Part shown: in pieces, positions 19,147 to 26,715 of the stretch
How the letters are laid out: each line of letters begins with the position of its first letter
Numbering within the stretch: the stretch's first letter is position 1
Assembly: GCA_965224795.1 (NCBI GenBank)
Contig: CBDDAE010000001.1
Location: 248,001 to 312,000, forward strand
Origin: NVTR01 sp036480115
Lineage (GTDB): Bacteria > Pseudomonadota > Alphaproteobacteria > Rhodobacterales > Rhodobacteraceae
DNA: 64,000 bases
Direction of reading: 5' to 3'
Translations under genes and position numbers: made by a program
The notes under the pieces: generated by a model
What the model was told of the DNA's origin: nothing
What the model saw: the letters and a program-made list of their open reading frames with translations, nothing else
Database searches by the model: none

Positions 19147-19161
19147 GTTCGCCTCTTGTTC
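19147..19161. promoter_or_regulatory. LexA (SOS) box upstream of recA
   Basis: GTTC (19147-19150), seven bases, GTTC (19158-19161). The direct repeat GTTC-N7-GTTC is the LexA operator established for Rhodobacter sphaeroides and other alphaproteobacteria; on the recA sense strand it reads GAAC-N7-GAAC. It sits 71 bases before the recA start. Binding is inferred from sequence only. Confidence 0.8.
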
Positions 19162-19332
19162 TCACACACCTTATGGGACCAAAAGGAGAACATTTCAAGA
19201 AAATTGTTCCTATCCCACTGTCAGCCGTCAGGGTTAATGAAGTGTTTAGGCAACAGAGTAAATCTTTGGGGTTACCAAATATTCCTGCAAAACCATGGTA
19301 ATGCCAATGGGACACAGAACCTTTCACCCAGA

Positions 19333-21642
19333 CTAGTGAATTTGGTCCTGAACTGTCGCCGTCAGCTCATTCAAGGAAAATGGCTTGGGCAAAAAAACTG
19401 AATTTGGAATTCGCGCCTGCTGCTCAGAAAAACTTTCTTCCGCGTAACCGGACACAAACACGACCTTAACACCAGGACGATCTACAAGCGCCTTGGCTAC
19501 CCAACTGGGGCCATCCATCCCCGGCATGATGACATCAGTTACAAAAACGTCGATATTCAACGTCTTGTCTTCCAGAGTTTTCAGGGCTTCTTCTGCGTTT
19601 TCAGCTTCCAGTACCGTATAGCCACGCATTTTAAGCGCGCGCGAAGCAAACGCCCTCACCGGGGCCTCGTCTTCAACCAATAACACCACCCCGCCGGAAT
19701 TCAGGTGGCTAGGTTTGGGCGCCACTTTCGCCTTGGGGCTTTCTTGCGGCAGGCCTTGCATAGTCGCCGGGAAATACAGCGTGAAACAGGTGCCCGCCCC
19801 GACAGCACTTTCGGCAAATATGTAGCCGCCGGTCTGTTTAACAATTCCGTATGCCATGGACAGGCCAAGCCCCGTGCCTTCGCCCGTGCGTTTGGTCGTG
19901 AAGAACGGTTCAAATATTTTTGGCAGTTTATCAGGGGCAATGCCAACCCCCTGATCGCTTACCGACACCACAATATAGTCACCGGGTGGCACCATCGCGC
20001 GATCTTTTTCAAAGGCTTCAGCCAAACTTTCTACCCGGGTTTCAATTTTGACATCGCCCCCTTCGGGCATTGCATCGCGCGCATTGACCACGAGGTTCAT
20101 GATCACCTGTTCCAGTTGTCGCTTATCAGCGCGAATATTCAAAAGTTCGGGGTCATGGGCCAATGTTAGGGTCACCTTTTCCCCCACCAAACGGTTCAAC
20201 AAATGCGCCAAATCATCCAATATATCGCGAAGATCCAGGACCTGTGGTTTGAGCGTCTGTTTGCGCGAAAACGCCAACAACTGGCCCACTAAACTGGCCG
20301 CACGGTTCGAGTTTTGATTTATCTGAATAAGGTCGCCGTAATCAGGGTCTCCTTCATCATGACGCAACAAAAGCAGGTCACAATGGCCGCTGATAGCTGT
20401 TAGCAGATTATTAAAGTCATGGGCCACACCCCCAGCCAACTGACCTATGGCCTGCATTTTTTGGCTTTGGACAAATTGGGCTTCCAGTGTTTTTAGTTTT
20501 GTGGCGTCATTCAATACTGCCACCAGCAGGTTTTCACCGTTTTCAACCACAGCCGTCAGGTTTATTTGTAAATATACGTCTTTAGTTTGGCGCGACGCCC
20601 GAACAAATTCTGAACGCAGCTCACCGGGGTGGCCCGCAGCTTCCGCCAACCAGTCAGAAACCAGACGCCCCAACCCTTCCACCAGATCTCCCAGATAAAG
20701 ACCATTTGGTTCTTGGGTGGCCAACAGATCCCTTGCCAATCGATTGCAAACCAGTATCTGACCATCTGGCGCTACCTTCAGCAAAGCCACCGGTAAAGCC
20801 TCAAACGGTTCTAAGGTTTCAGGACGATTTTCAACCACATTTGTTGCGGGCAATAAAAATACTTCCTTACGCCCCGCTGATCCTTCGACGACCGAGACAA
20901 GCGCCGAGACCGGGCCTTCCGGGCCAGCAATTTCATGGTTTTTCCCGGACGCCAGCGGCAGGTCATTAAAAACCCTGTCTAATTTAGTTTGGCGCCCATT
21001 TATCAACCGGCGCATGGCTTCATTCATGAACAATATTGTATCAGATTTACTAATAGTCAGCATTGGCAGGCTGATCCCATCTGCGGATGGCCCGGCACTT
21101 CCGCGTTCAAGAATATCTTCTAACCGCCACAAAAAGCCCCCAGGCCCGATCTGATGCACGCTAAGGCGCATATGCCCGCGCCGCATCACCACATCTTCCT
21201 GCGCTGCCCCTTTTTCGCTGGCTTTGTTTTGTAATCGAAACAGGGTGGCCGTGGGGGACGCGAAAATATTGCCAAGTGTTGCAATTAATGTGCTTTGGTT
21301 TGCCGCACCAAACCGTTCTATTGCCGCCCGGTTGCGGTAGCCGATCCGGCCTTCATGATCAGTGGTAAAACTAGGGGAAGCATCCAGTTCAACAAAGGTC
21401 GATACTGTGTGAAACAGGTTTTCGCGCTGTCGCAATTGCCGCCGCGCTAGAACTGCAATAAGTGCAGCTGCCGCCAACATTGATGAACCGGTCAATAATA
21501 ATGCCAGGCCAATTTTCTGGTTGGGGACGTAAAACGCCAACCCCAAAATAGACAACGACAGTGTAAGTAATAAATGCACCTTCGGGGCCATCTGAACAGC
21601 CATTTCAGTGATTAGGTGACGGCGTGGCATCGGCTTTTGCAC
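19333..21642 (-). CDS. cckA: Cell-cycle hybrid histidine kinase CckA
   Basis: A 769-residue membrane hybrid kinase. Two hydrophobic segments (about 20-38 and 45-65), PAS-like region (about 75-380), HisKA with the phospho-accepting His408 in GGVAHDFNNLL, HATPase domain with NLVVNARDAMPEGG and GTGLGLSMAYGIV, and a C-terminal receiver with Asp703 in VFVTDVIMPGMDG. The order, length and the VAHDFNNLLTAISGHCDLLL segment match CckA, which passes phosphate through ChpT to CtrA; in Rhodobacterales this chain controls motility and gene-transfer agents rather than being essential. Located upstream of recA, as in related genomes. A CtrA-type site lies 50 bases before the start. Confidence 0.9.
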   Translation of the reverse strand: MQKPMPRRHLITEMAVQMAPKVHLLLTLSLSILGLAFYVPNQKIGLALLLTGSSMLAAAALIAVLARRQLRQRENLFHTVSTFVELDASPSFTTDHEGRIGYRNRAAIERFGAANQSTLIATLGNIFASPTATLFRLQNKASEKGAAQEDVVMRRGHMRLSVHQIGPGGFLWRLEDILERGSAGPSADGISLPMLTISKSDTILFMNEAMRRLINGRQTKLDRVFNDLPLASGKNHEIAGPEGPVSALVSVVEGSAGRKEVFLLPATNVVENRPETLEPFEALPVALLKVAPDGQILVCNRLARDLLATQEPNGLYLGDLVEGLGRLVSDWLAEAAGHPGELRSEFVRASRQTKDVYLQINLTAVVENGENLLVAVLNDATKLKTLEAQFVQSQKMQAIGQLAGGVAHDFNNLLTAISGHCDLLLLRHDEGDPDYGDLIQINQNSNRAASLVGQLLAFSRKQTLKPQVLDLRDILDDLAHLLNRLVGEKVTLTLAHDPELLNIRADKRQLEQVIMNLVVNARDAMPEGGDVKIETRVESLAEAFEKDRAMVPPGDYIVVSVSDQGVGIAPDKLPKIFEPFFTTKRTGEGTGLGLSMAYGIVKQTGGYIFAESAVGAGTCFTLYFPATMQGLPQESPKAKVAPKPSHLNSGGVVLLVEDEAPVRAFASRALKMRGYTVLEAENAEEALKTLEDKTLNIDVFVTDVIMPGMDGPSWVAKALVDRPGVKVVFVSGYAEESFSEQQARIPNSVFLPKPFSLNELTATVQDQIH

Positions 21643-21671
21643 CGCATACTCCGAGTTAGAATCCAGGTAGG

Positions 21672-21721
21672 AGTATTTCGATCCGAAATGGTTAATTGCC
21701 GATTAAATCAGACGAAATACT
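21672..21721. repeat. Inverted repeat in the cckA leader
   Basis: Perfect 9-bp arms AGTATTTCG (21672-21680) and CGAAATACT (21713-21721) enclose 32 bases that contain the CtrA-type site. The arms could be a binding site for a dimeric regulator or fold into a leader hairpin; no T-run follows in the cckA direction. Confidence 0.5.
21692..21706. promoter_or_regulatory. Candidate CtrA-binding site upstream of cckA
   Basis: TTAA (21692-21695), seven bases, TTAA (21703-21706): exactly the TTAA-N7-TTAA pattern of the CtrA response regulator. It is 50 bases upstream of the cckA start, so CtrA could feed back on the kinase that activates it. Inference from motif; AT-rich matches of this size can occur by chance. 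Confidence 0.45.
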
Positions 21722-21736
21722 ACCTTAAGTTGTATT

Positions 21737-22912
21737 CTAATCAGATTTTGTACGCTTAAGTAAAGCTACAAAAAATCCATCCCCACCTTCTAACGGGGAG
21801 AAAACGCGATCTTTCAATAATTCCCAATCAGGGTTTCCCATCAAAAAATTATCAATCTGCGCGCGGTTTTCATCTCTAAAAACGGAACAGGTAACATAGG
21901 CCAACACGCCGTTTGGCCCCACATACTGGCGCGCATCCACCAAAATTTCGGATTGTATTTCAACAAGTTCTCGCAACCGTTCCGGTGTTAGTGCCCATTT
22001 AGCATCTGGGGATCGGCGCCAACTGCCACTGCCGGAACAGGGTGCATCGCACAATACCAAATCATATCCACCCCGGTCCAAATCATCTTTCTCAGCAATC
22101 AATATATCCGCCCCTGCGCGCTCAGCCCGCAGCAAAATATCCCGCATTCGTTTGGGTTCACTGTCATACGCGGTTACAGAAATATTGGACTGCGCAGCTA
22201 AGGCCAGACTTTTACCACCCCCTCCGGCGCAAAAATCCAGAACGCGGTTTCCAGCAGTTGTTGGCAGAAAATCAACAACCGCCTGCGATGCAACATCCTG
22301 CAATTCCACACAGCCATCCTTATAGGCTGGACTTTGCCCCACACGTCTTGGGTTTTCGCCAACTTCAAGGGCCGTTGCCGACAAGGGATGATGTTTGGTT
22401 TGGATATCAACTTGCACCAATTGGTTTTGTGCCTCTTCTCTTGTACATTTACTGGTGTTTACGCGCAAAAAAACTGCAGCCCTTGTCTGAAACAATCGCA
22501 ACACCGCATCGGTTTCATCGCCAAATTCATCTTCAAAGCGCGGCAACAACCATTCCGGGCAATCAAGTTGAATATCGCGCGAAGCAGTGCTTAAATCGCG
22601 CGCTTCCTTTTCAGTTTCTGACAACACATCCGCGGCGTATTTATCCCCGGTAAACAACACGTTATGACCCAATTCCATAGCCCCTACCAAACCAACCATT
22701 AAGCCCCGACCGGTTTCAGCCCTCCCAAGGTAGGCATAGGAATTTCGACAACGTAGCGCCGTAAATACATGGTCGCGGATCGCGGCGCGGTCACCTGAAC
22801 CGGCATAGCGATTACGCCTGCCCCAACCCGTCAATACTTTTTCAGCTGGGGTGCCAACCAATATGTCATCCAAGATGTCGATAGACGCAGCAATGCGGGC
22901 AGCAGGGGTCAT
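21737..22912 (-). CDS. RsmB/NOP family rRNA (cytosine-5) methyltransferase
   Basis: A 391-residue SAM-dependent methyltransferase acting on cytosine-5 of RNA. The SAM-binding loop VLDFCAGGGGKSLALA, the catalytic motif CDAPCSGSGSWRRSP (Cys in PC) and the second Cys in AYVTCSVFRDEN are intact. The N-terminal NusB-like helical part is short, so it is a RsmB-like protein rather than a full-length Fmu. It follows guaB by 38 bases on the same strand and could be cotranscribed. Exact RNA target unknown. Confidence 0.88.
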   Translation of the reverse strand: MTPAARIAASIDILDDILVGTPAEKVLTGWGRRNRYAGSGDRAAIRDHVFTALRCRNSYAYLGRAETGRGLMVGLVGAMELGHNVLFTGDKYAADVLSETEKEARDLSTASRDIQLDCPEWLLPRFEDEFGDETDAVLRLFQTRAAVFLRVNTSKCTREEAQNQLVQVDIQTKHHPLSATALEVGENPRRVGQSPAYKDGCVELQDVASQAVVDFLPTTAGNRVLDFCAGGGGKSLALAAQSNISVTAYDSEPKRMRDILLRAERAGADILIAEKDDLDRGGYDLVLCDAPCSGSGSWRRSPDAKWALTPERLRELVEIQSEILVDARQYVGPNGVLAYVTCSVFRDENRAQIDNFLMGNPDWELLKDRVFSPLEGGDGFFVALLKRTKSD

Positions 22913-22950
22913 TTCTTACCTTAATAACCCTCGGTAGAGGATTGTATTTA

Positions 22951-24399
22951 TTACATTGTTCTGTAATTTGGGCTTTCGCGGGTAATCTGCACATCATGGA
23001 CGTGGCTTTCCTTTAGCCCGGCCCCGGTAATTTTTACAAACTGGCAGTTCTTACGCATTTCTGCCACTGTTGCGCTGCCGGTATATCCCATGGCGGCGCG
23101 CAGCCCCCCGACCAATTGATGGATCACAGTTCCCGCAGGGCCTTTATAGGGCACCTGCCCCTCAATGCCTTCGGGCACCAATTTGTCACTGGCGGCGTCC
23201 TTTTGGAAATACCGGTCGGCTGAGCCGCGTGCCATCGCCCCCAAAGACCCCATGCCCCGATAAGATTTGAATGAACGGCCCTGAAATAAGATCAATTCCC
23301 CTGGGCTTTCATCGGTTCCGGCAATCATTGAGCCAACCATGGCACAGGAAGCCCCAGCCGCGATGGCTTTGGCAAAATCACCGGAATATTTGATGCCCCC
23401 ATCAGCTATGACAGGCACATCTTTCGCCGCTTTTGCGCAATCACCAATCGCCGTCAACTGCGGCACCCCAACGCCTGCCACCATGCGTGTCGTACATATG
23501 GAACCGGGACCAATACCAACTTTAATGCCGTCAGCGCCGGCCCCAATAAGCGCGCGCGTGGCTTCAGCCGTTGCCACATTGCCGGCCAGCACCTGCACCT
23601 GGTTGGACAGTCGTTTTATCCGCTCAACGGCCACAGCTACCCCCTCTGAGTGCCCATGCGCCGTATCAATCACAATCAGATCACACCCCGCGTCCAGCAG
23701 CGCCTGTGAGCGCTCAAAGCCCGCATCCCCCACCGTGGTCGCCGCAGCCACCCGTAACCGCCCAAGATCATCTTTGCAGGCATGGGGGTTCAAAACTGCC
23801 AGTTCACTATCCTTAAGGGTCAAAAGCCCGGTCAGCTTGCCTGCCCCATCGGTCACCAGCAGTTTTTCAATCCGACGCGCCTGCATAAGGCTGCGGGCTT
23901 CATCCAAATCGGCAGGTTCTTGCAATATTGCCAGGTTTTCGGTCGTCATCATGGCGCGCACCGGGGTGTTATCATCGGTGGCAAATCGCATGTCCCGGTT
24001 GGTAACAATTCCAACCACACGCCCACTACCATCAATTACCGGAAACCCTGTGACTTTATAGCGTTCCTGCAAAGCCTTGGCGTCCGCCAGGGTTTGGTCC
24101 GCTGTCAATGTGATCGGATTAAACACAACACCGCTTTCAAAGCGCTTCACCCGGCGCACTTCCCTTGCCTGTTCTTCAACCCCCAGATTGCGATGAATTA
24201 CCCCTAGACCGCCAGCCTGTGCCATGGCAATCGCCATGCGTGCCTCTGTCACTGTATCCATGGCTGAACTAAGCAATGGGATGTTCATACAGATGGATTG
24301 GGTGACATAGGTGGAAGTATCCGCCGTTGACGGCAACACATTGGAAGCCGCCGGAACAAGCAGTACATCATCAAAAGTAAGCGCCTCACGAATCTCCAT
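22951..24399 (-). CDS. guaB: Inosine-5'-monophosphate dehydrogenase
   Basis: A 482-residue enzyme oxidising IMP to XMP with NAD, the committed step of GMP synthesis. TIM barrel interrupted by two CBS domains (about 93-205); catalytic Cys302 in GPGSICTTRMV; flap region with GMGSLGAM and the C-terminal tail are present. An AGGAG ribosome site stands seven bases before the ATG, directly after a 6-bp hairpin. The length is the family standard. Confidence 0.97.
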   Translation of the reverse strand: MEIREALTFDDVLLVPAASNVLPSTADTSTYVTQSICMNIPLLSSAMDTVTEARMAIAMAQAGGLGVIHRNLGVEEQAREVRRVKRFESGVVFNPITLTADQTLADAKALQERYKVTGFPVIDGSGRVVGIVTNRDMRFATDDNTPVRAMMTTENLAILQEPADLDEARSLMQARRIEKLLVTDGAGKLTGLLTLKDSELAVLNPHACKDDLGRLRVAAATTVGDAGFERSQALLDAGCDLIVIDTAHGHSEGVAVAVERIKRLSNQVQVLAGNVATAEATRALIGAGADGIKVGIGPGSICTTRMVAGVGVPQLTAIGDCAKAAKDVPVIADGGIKYSGDFAKAIAAGASCAMVGSMIAGTDESPGELILFQGRSFKSYRGMGSLGAMARGSADRYFQKDAASDKLVPEGIEGQVPYKGPAGTVIHQLVGGLRAAMGYTGSATVAEMRKNCQFVKITGAGLKESHVHDVQITRESPNYRTM

Positions 24400-24411
24400 T
24401 TCATGTCTCCT

Positions 24412-24436
24412 GGGAGGTCCTCGTTTGACGCCTCCC
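24412..24436 (-). terminator. Hairpin in the guaB leader / after the TDT-transporter gene
   Basis: On the minus strand GGGAGG and CCTCCC (arms 24431-24436 and 24412-24417) pair with a 13-base loop, immediately before the AGGAG ribosome site of guaB. No T-run follows, so it is either a 3' structure of the upstream gene or a leader hairpin next to the guaB ribosome site. Confidence 0.4.
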
Positions 24437-24482
24437 TATTTCATGGGGACACCAAAATGAAAAGCACTAAATCTGGGATTTT

Positions 24483-25442
24483 CTATACTTTTGATGCGTT
24501 GGTTTTAGCCGCCAGCATTCCAGAACTCCACATTTTCATGATCCGGTAAGCGATCACAGGAATGACCAAAGTAATAAAAATTAATGCTACCCCAGCAACG
24601 ATCCGAAACCATCCACCCTGTGTCTGGGCCATCATCAGCATCAACCCAGTGAAAGCTGCCATTGGGAAGGTGAACGCGCCCCAAAACGGTGAAAACCCTG
24701 CCGCCGTTAAGTACCCCACACGTAGCAACATCACCACTGCCAAGACCAGTGCCAGCCAGGCCAATACCATCGCCAAGGTGGTGTACCCCAGCAACATGGC
24801 TGCAATGCCAATCAGCGAAACCGGTGCCAGATGGATCACCATGGTTGGGCGCAGCGGTGGCGGGGTAGCATTATGCGACATGCCAATCAGGTTGCCCAAC
24901 CATATGGTTATCGCACCGGCCCCGGTCAGGAACATAACAAATTCAGACATCTGGTTCAGCCCCAGTGCAACACCCGCCTGCGGGGCGACGATTAAGCCCA
25001 CAAAGGTCAAATGCCAAACTGGCGTCATACGCCGTTGTGCATAGGGTGCCGACCAAAGCAAACCGATGACAATTGCTATGATCACCAAATGCGCCGCCAT
25101 TCCGACAAACAATGTGCTCTGCCCAAAACAATTGGAATACGGCACCAAAACTGCAGCAAATAACATGGCAGACATTGAGCCGGCAGATATTCCTGCCCGG
25201 CCCGGCATAATCCGCAGATCATCCACAAGGGCACCGGGACGTCTGACAAATTTACCCAAGTAGGCCAGCACCGCAAACAAAAACAACAGCGAAACCGCAC
25301 CAAGAATTATTTCACCAACGGCTGAAGGTACTGGAAAAACCTGCGACGCCCGTCGCCAGGCCAGTCCAAGCCCCAATAGCCCAAGGATTGGCGGGAAAAT
25401 TGCTGGAGGTGTCTGACGCCACAGACCGGTTGATGCTTGCAT
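24483..25442 (-). CDS. TDT/SLAC1-family membrane transporter
   Basis: A 319-residue inner-membrane protein with about ten hydrophobic segments and the N-terminal TPPAIFPPILGLLGLGLAWR pattern of the tellurite-resistance/dicarboxylate transporter (TehA, SLAC1 anion channel) family. The ATG at 25442 is chosen because it has a strong GGGGGAG ribosome site; a longer frame starting at 25574 lacks one and would add 44 unlikely residues including the intergenic repeat. Possible substrates are small anions or dicarboxylates; none can be assigned. A terminator and the intergenic repeat separate it from aglK, so it is not part of the sugar operon. Confidence 0.75.
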   Translation of the reverse strand: MQASTGLWRQTPPAIFPPILGLLGLGLAWRRASQVFPVPSAVGEIILGAVSLLFLFAVLAYLGKFVRRPGALVDDLRIMPGRAGISAGSMSAMLFAAVLVPYSNCFGQSTLFVGMAAHLVIIAIVIGLLWSAPYAQRRMTPVWHLTFVGLIVAPQAGVALGLNQMSEFVMFLTGAGAITIWLGNLIGMSHNATPPPLRPTMVIHLAPVSLIGIAAMLLGYTTLAMVLAWLALVLAVVMLLRVGYLTAAGFSPFWGAFTFPMAAFTGLMLMMAQTQGGWFRIVAGVALIFITLVIPVIAYRIMKMWSSGMLAAKTNASKV

Positions 25443-25534
25443 AAGTCTCCCCCAATTCTCCGGCCAATGGACCGTGTTCATATGCTGTTTTACGCATACG
25501 TTGCCAAAAGGCAAGCATTGGCGCAAATTCTGGC

Positions 25535-25574
25535 CTTCTTTTTGGGTAAAACATTCCCGCCGGAGGCATCGCAC
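25535..25574 (-). repeat. Intergenic repeat, copy A
   Basis: Plus-strand sequence CTTCTT...AAAACATTCCCGCCGGAGGC followed by ATCGCAC. It shares the core CCCGCCGGAGGC and an upstream CTTCTT/AT-rich stretch with copies at 39746, 52072 and 59934. It lies 42 bases after the aglK stop, read on the minus strand as GCCTCCGGCGGGAA then T-rich sequence. Confidence 0.7.
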
Positions 25575-25590
25575 GAAGTGATTTTATAAT

Positions 25591-25610
25591 AGCCCCTGCC
25601 TGCAGGGGCT
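25591..25610 (-). terminator. Terminator hairpin after aglK
   Basis: Arms AGCCCCTG (25591-25598) and CAGGGGCT (25603-25610) form an 8-bp stem with a 4-base loop, five bases after the aglK stop, followed on the minus strand by ATTATAAAAT. Probable end of the aglEFGAK transcript. Confidence 0.65.
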
Positions 25611-25615
25611 GCCAT

Positions 25616-26701
25616 TTATCGATACAAAAGTGAATTTCCCGAAGCGAATAAGTGCACCTTATCGGCGGCAGCATTCAAATTGAGTTGATTACCCCGCAGA
25701 TCATGAACAATGCCCGGCAATTTGGCAATCACCGGCGCATCTTCGGCTTGGGTTTCAAAATAAATCTGCGTCACTTCGCCCAATAATTCGGTGAAATTCA
25801 CCACCCCTGAAAATATCGGCGATTCTTTTGTTGCTAGCAAATCCTCTGGCCGCACGCCAACATTGACCTTCAACCCCATATCGGCATCGGTTGTTGGAAC
25901 ATCAGACACGGCTACTCCGCCACCATCAAGCTGCACAGTTGTTTTAGCACCAATTGCAGTCACTTCTCCCGGCCACAGATTCATCGCAGGTGAGCCAATA
26001 AACTGCGCCACAAATTCGTTTTGCGGGCGCTCATACAGATCCAACGGTGTTCCAACCTGGGCAATACCTTTGTTCGCCAACACAACGATCCTCGTTGCCA
26101 GTGTCATGGCTTCCACCTGATCATGGGTCACATAGATCATGGTGCTGTCGGGCATGCTTTCCTTTAGCTGTGCAATTTCAATGCGTGTCGCCACCCGCAG
26201 GGCGGCATCCAGATTAGAAAGCGGTTCATCAAACAAATAGACCTTAGGGTCACGCACGATAGAACGCCCGATCGCAACCCGTTGGCGTTGCCCACCAGAC
26301 AGGGCCTTGGGCAGACGATCCAAATATTCCTCAAGCTGCAAAATTTTTGCAGCCCGGTTAACCGCTTCATCAATTTCCTGCTTTGATTTTTTGGCAATTT
26401 TCAACGCAAAAGACATGTTATCACGCACCGACATATGTGGATAAAGTGCGTAAGACTGGAACACCATGGCAATGCCCCGCTCGGACGGCGGCACATCGTT
26501 TACCACCATGCCATCAATTTCCAGACTGCCGCTGGTGATTTTTTCAAGTCCGGCCACCATACGTAAAAGAGTGGACTTACCGCACCCTGACGGGCCGACA
26601 AAAACGATCAGCTCACCGGTTTCAATATCCAGGTTAATATCTTTTAGGACCGACACATCGCCGTAGGATTTGGCAAGATTGGTCATTTTTAGATCGGCCA
26701 T
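25616..26701 (-). CDS. aglK: Alpha-glucoside ABC transporter ATP-binding protein AglK
   Basis: A 361-residue MalK/UgpC-type ATPase. Walker A GPSGCGKST at 36-44, signature LSGGQRQRVA, Walker B VYLFDEPLSNLDA, H-loop YVTHDQVEAMTL, and a C-terminal TOBE/MalK regulatory domain (about 235-361). It energises the AglFG permease. Last gene of the aglE-F-G-A-K operon; a terminator follows directly. The name rests on operon context, as MalK-like ATPases look alike. Confidence 0.9.
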   Translation of the reverse strand: MADLKMTNLAKSYGDVSVLKDINLDIETGELIVFVGPSGCGKSTLLRMVAGLEKITSGSLEIDGMVVNDVPPSERGIAMVFQSYALYPHMSVRDNMSFALKIAKKSKQEIDEAVNRAAKILQLEEYLDRLPKALSGGQRQRVAIGRSIVRDPKVYLFDEPLSNLDAALRVATRIEIAQLKESMPDSTMIYVTHDQVEAMTLATRIVVLANKGIAQVGTPLDLYERPQNEFVAQFIGSPAMNLWPGEVTAIGAKTTVQLDGGGVAVSDVPTTDADMGLKVNVGVRPEDLLATKESPIFSGVVNFTELLGEVTQIYFETQAEDAPVIAKLPGIVHDLRGNQLNLNAAADKVHLFASGNSLLYR

Positions 26702-26715
26702 GTTTCGCCCCTTCT

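Noticed and set aside
22042..22653. 203-codon open frame on the plus strand
   Set aside because: Fully antisense to the RsmB-family gene, whose catalytic motifs are intact; composition is that of a shadow frame.
23339..24061. 240-codon open frame opposite guaB
   Set aside because: Low-complexity Ser/Ala/Pro-rich translation typical of a reverse frame of a real gene.
24138..24148. CAAAGCGCTTC, similar to the AglR operator
   Set aside because: Lies within the guaB coding sequence, lacks the symmetric outer base, and has no promoter context.
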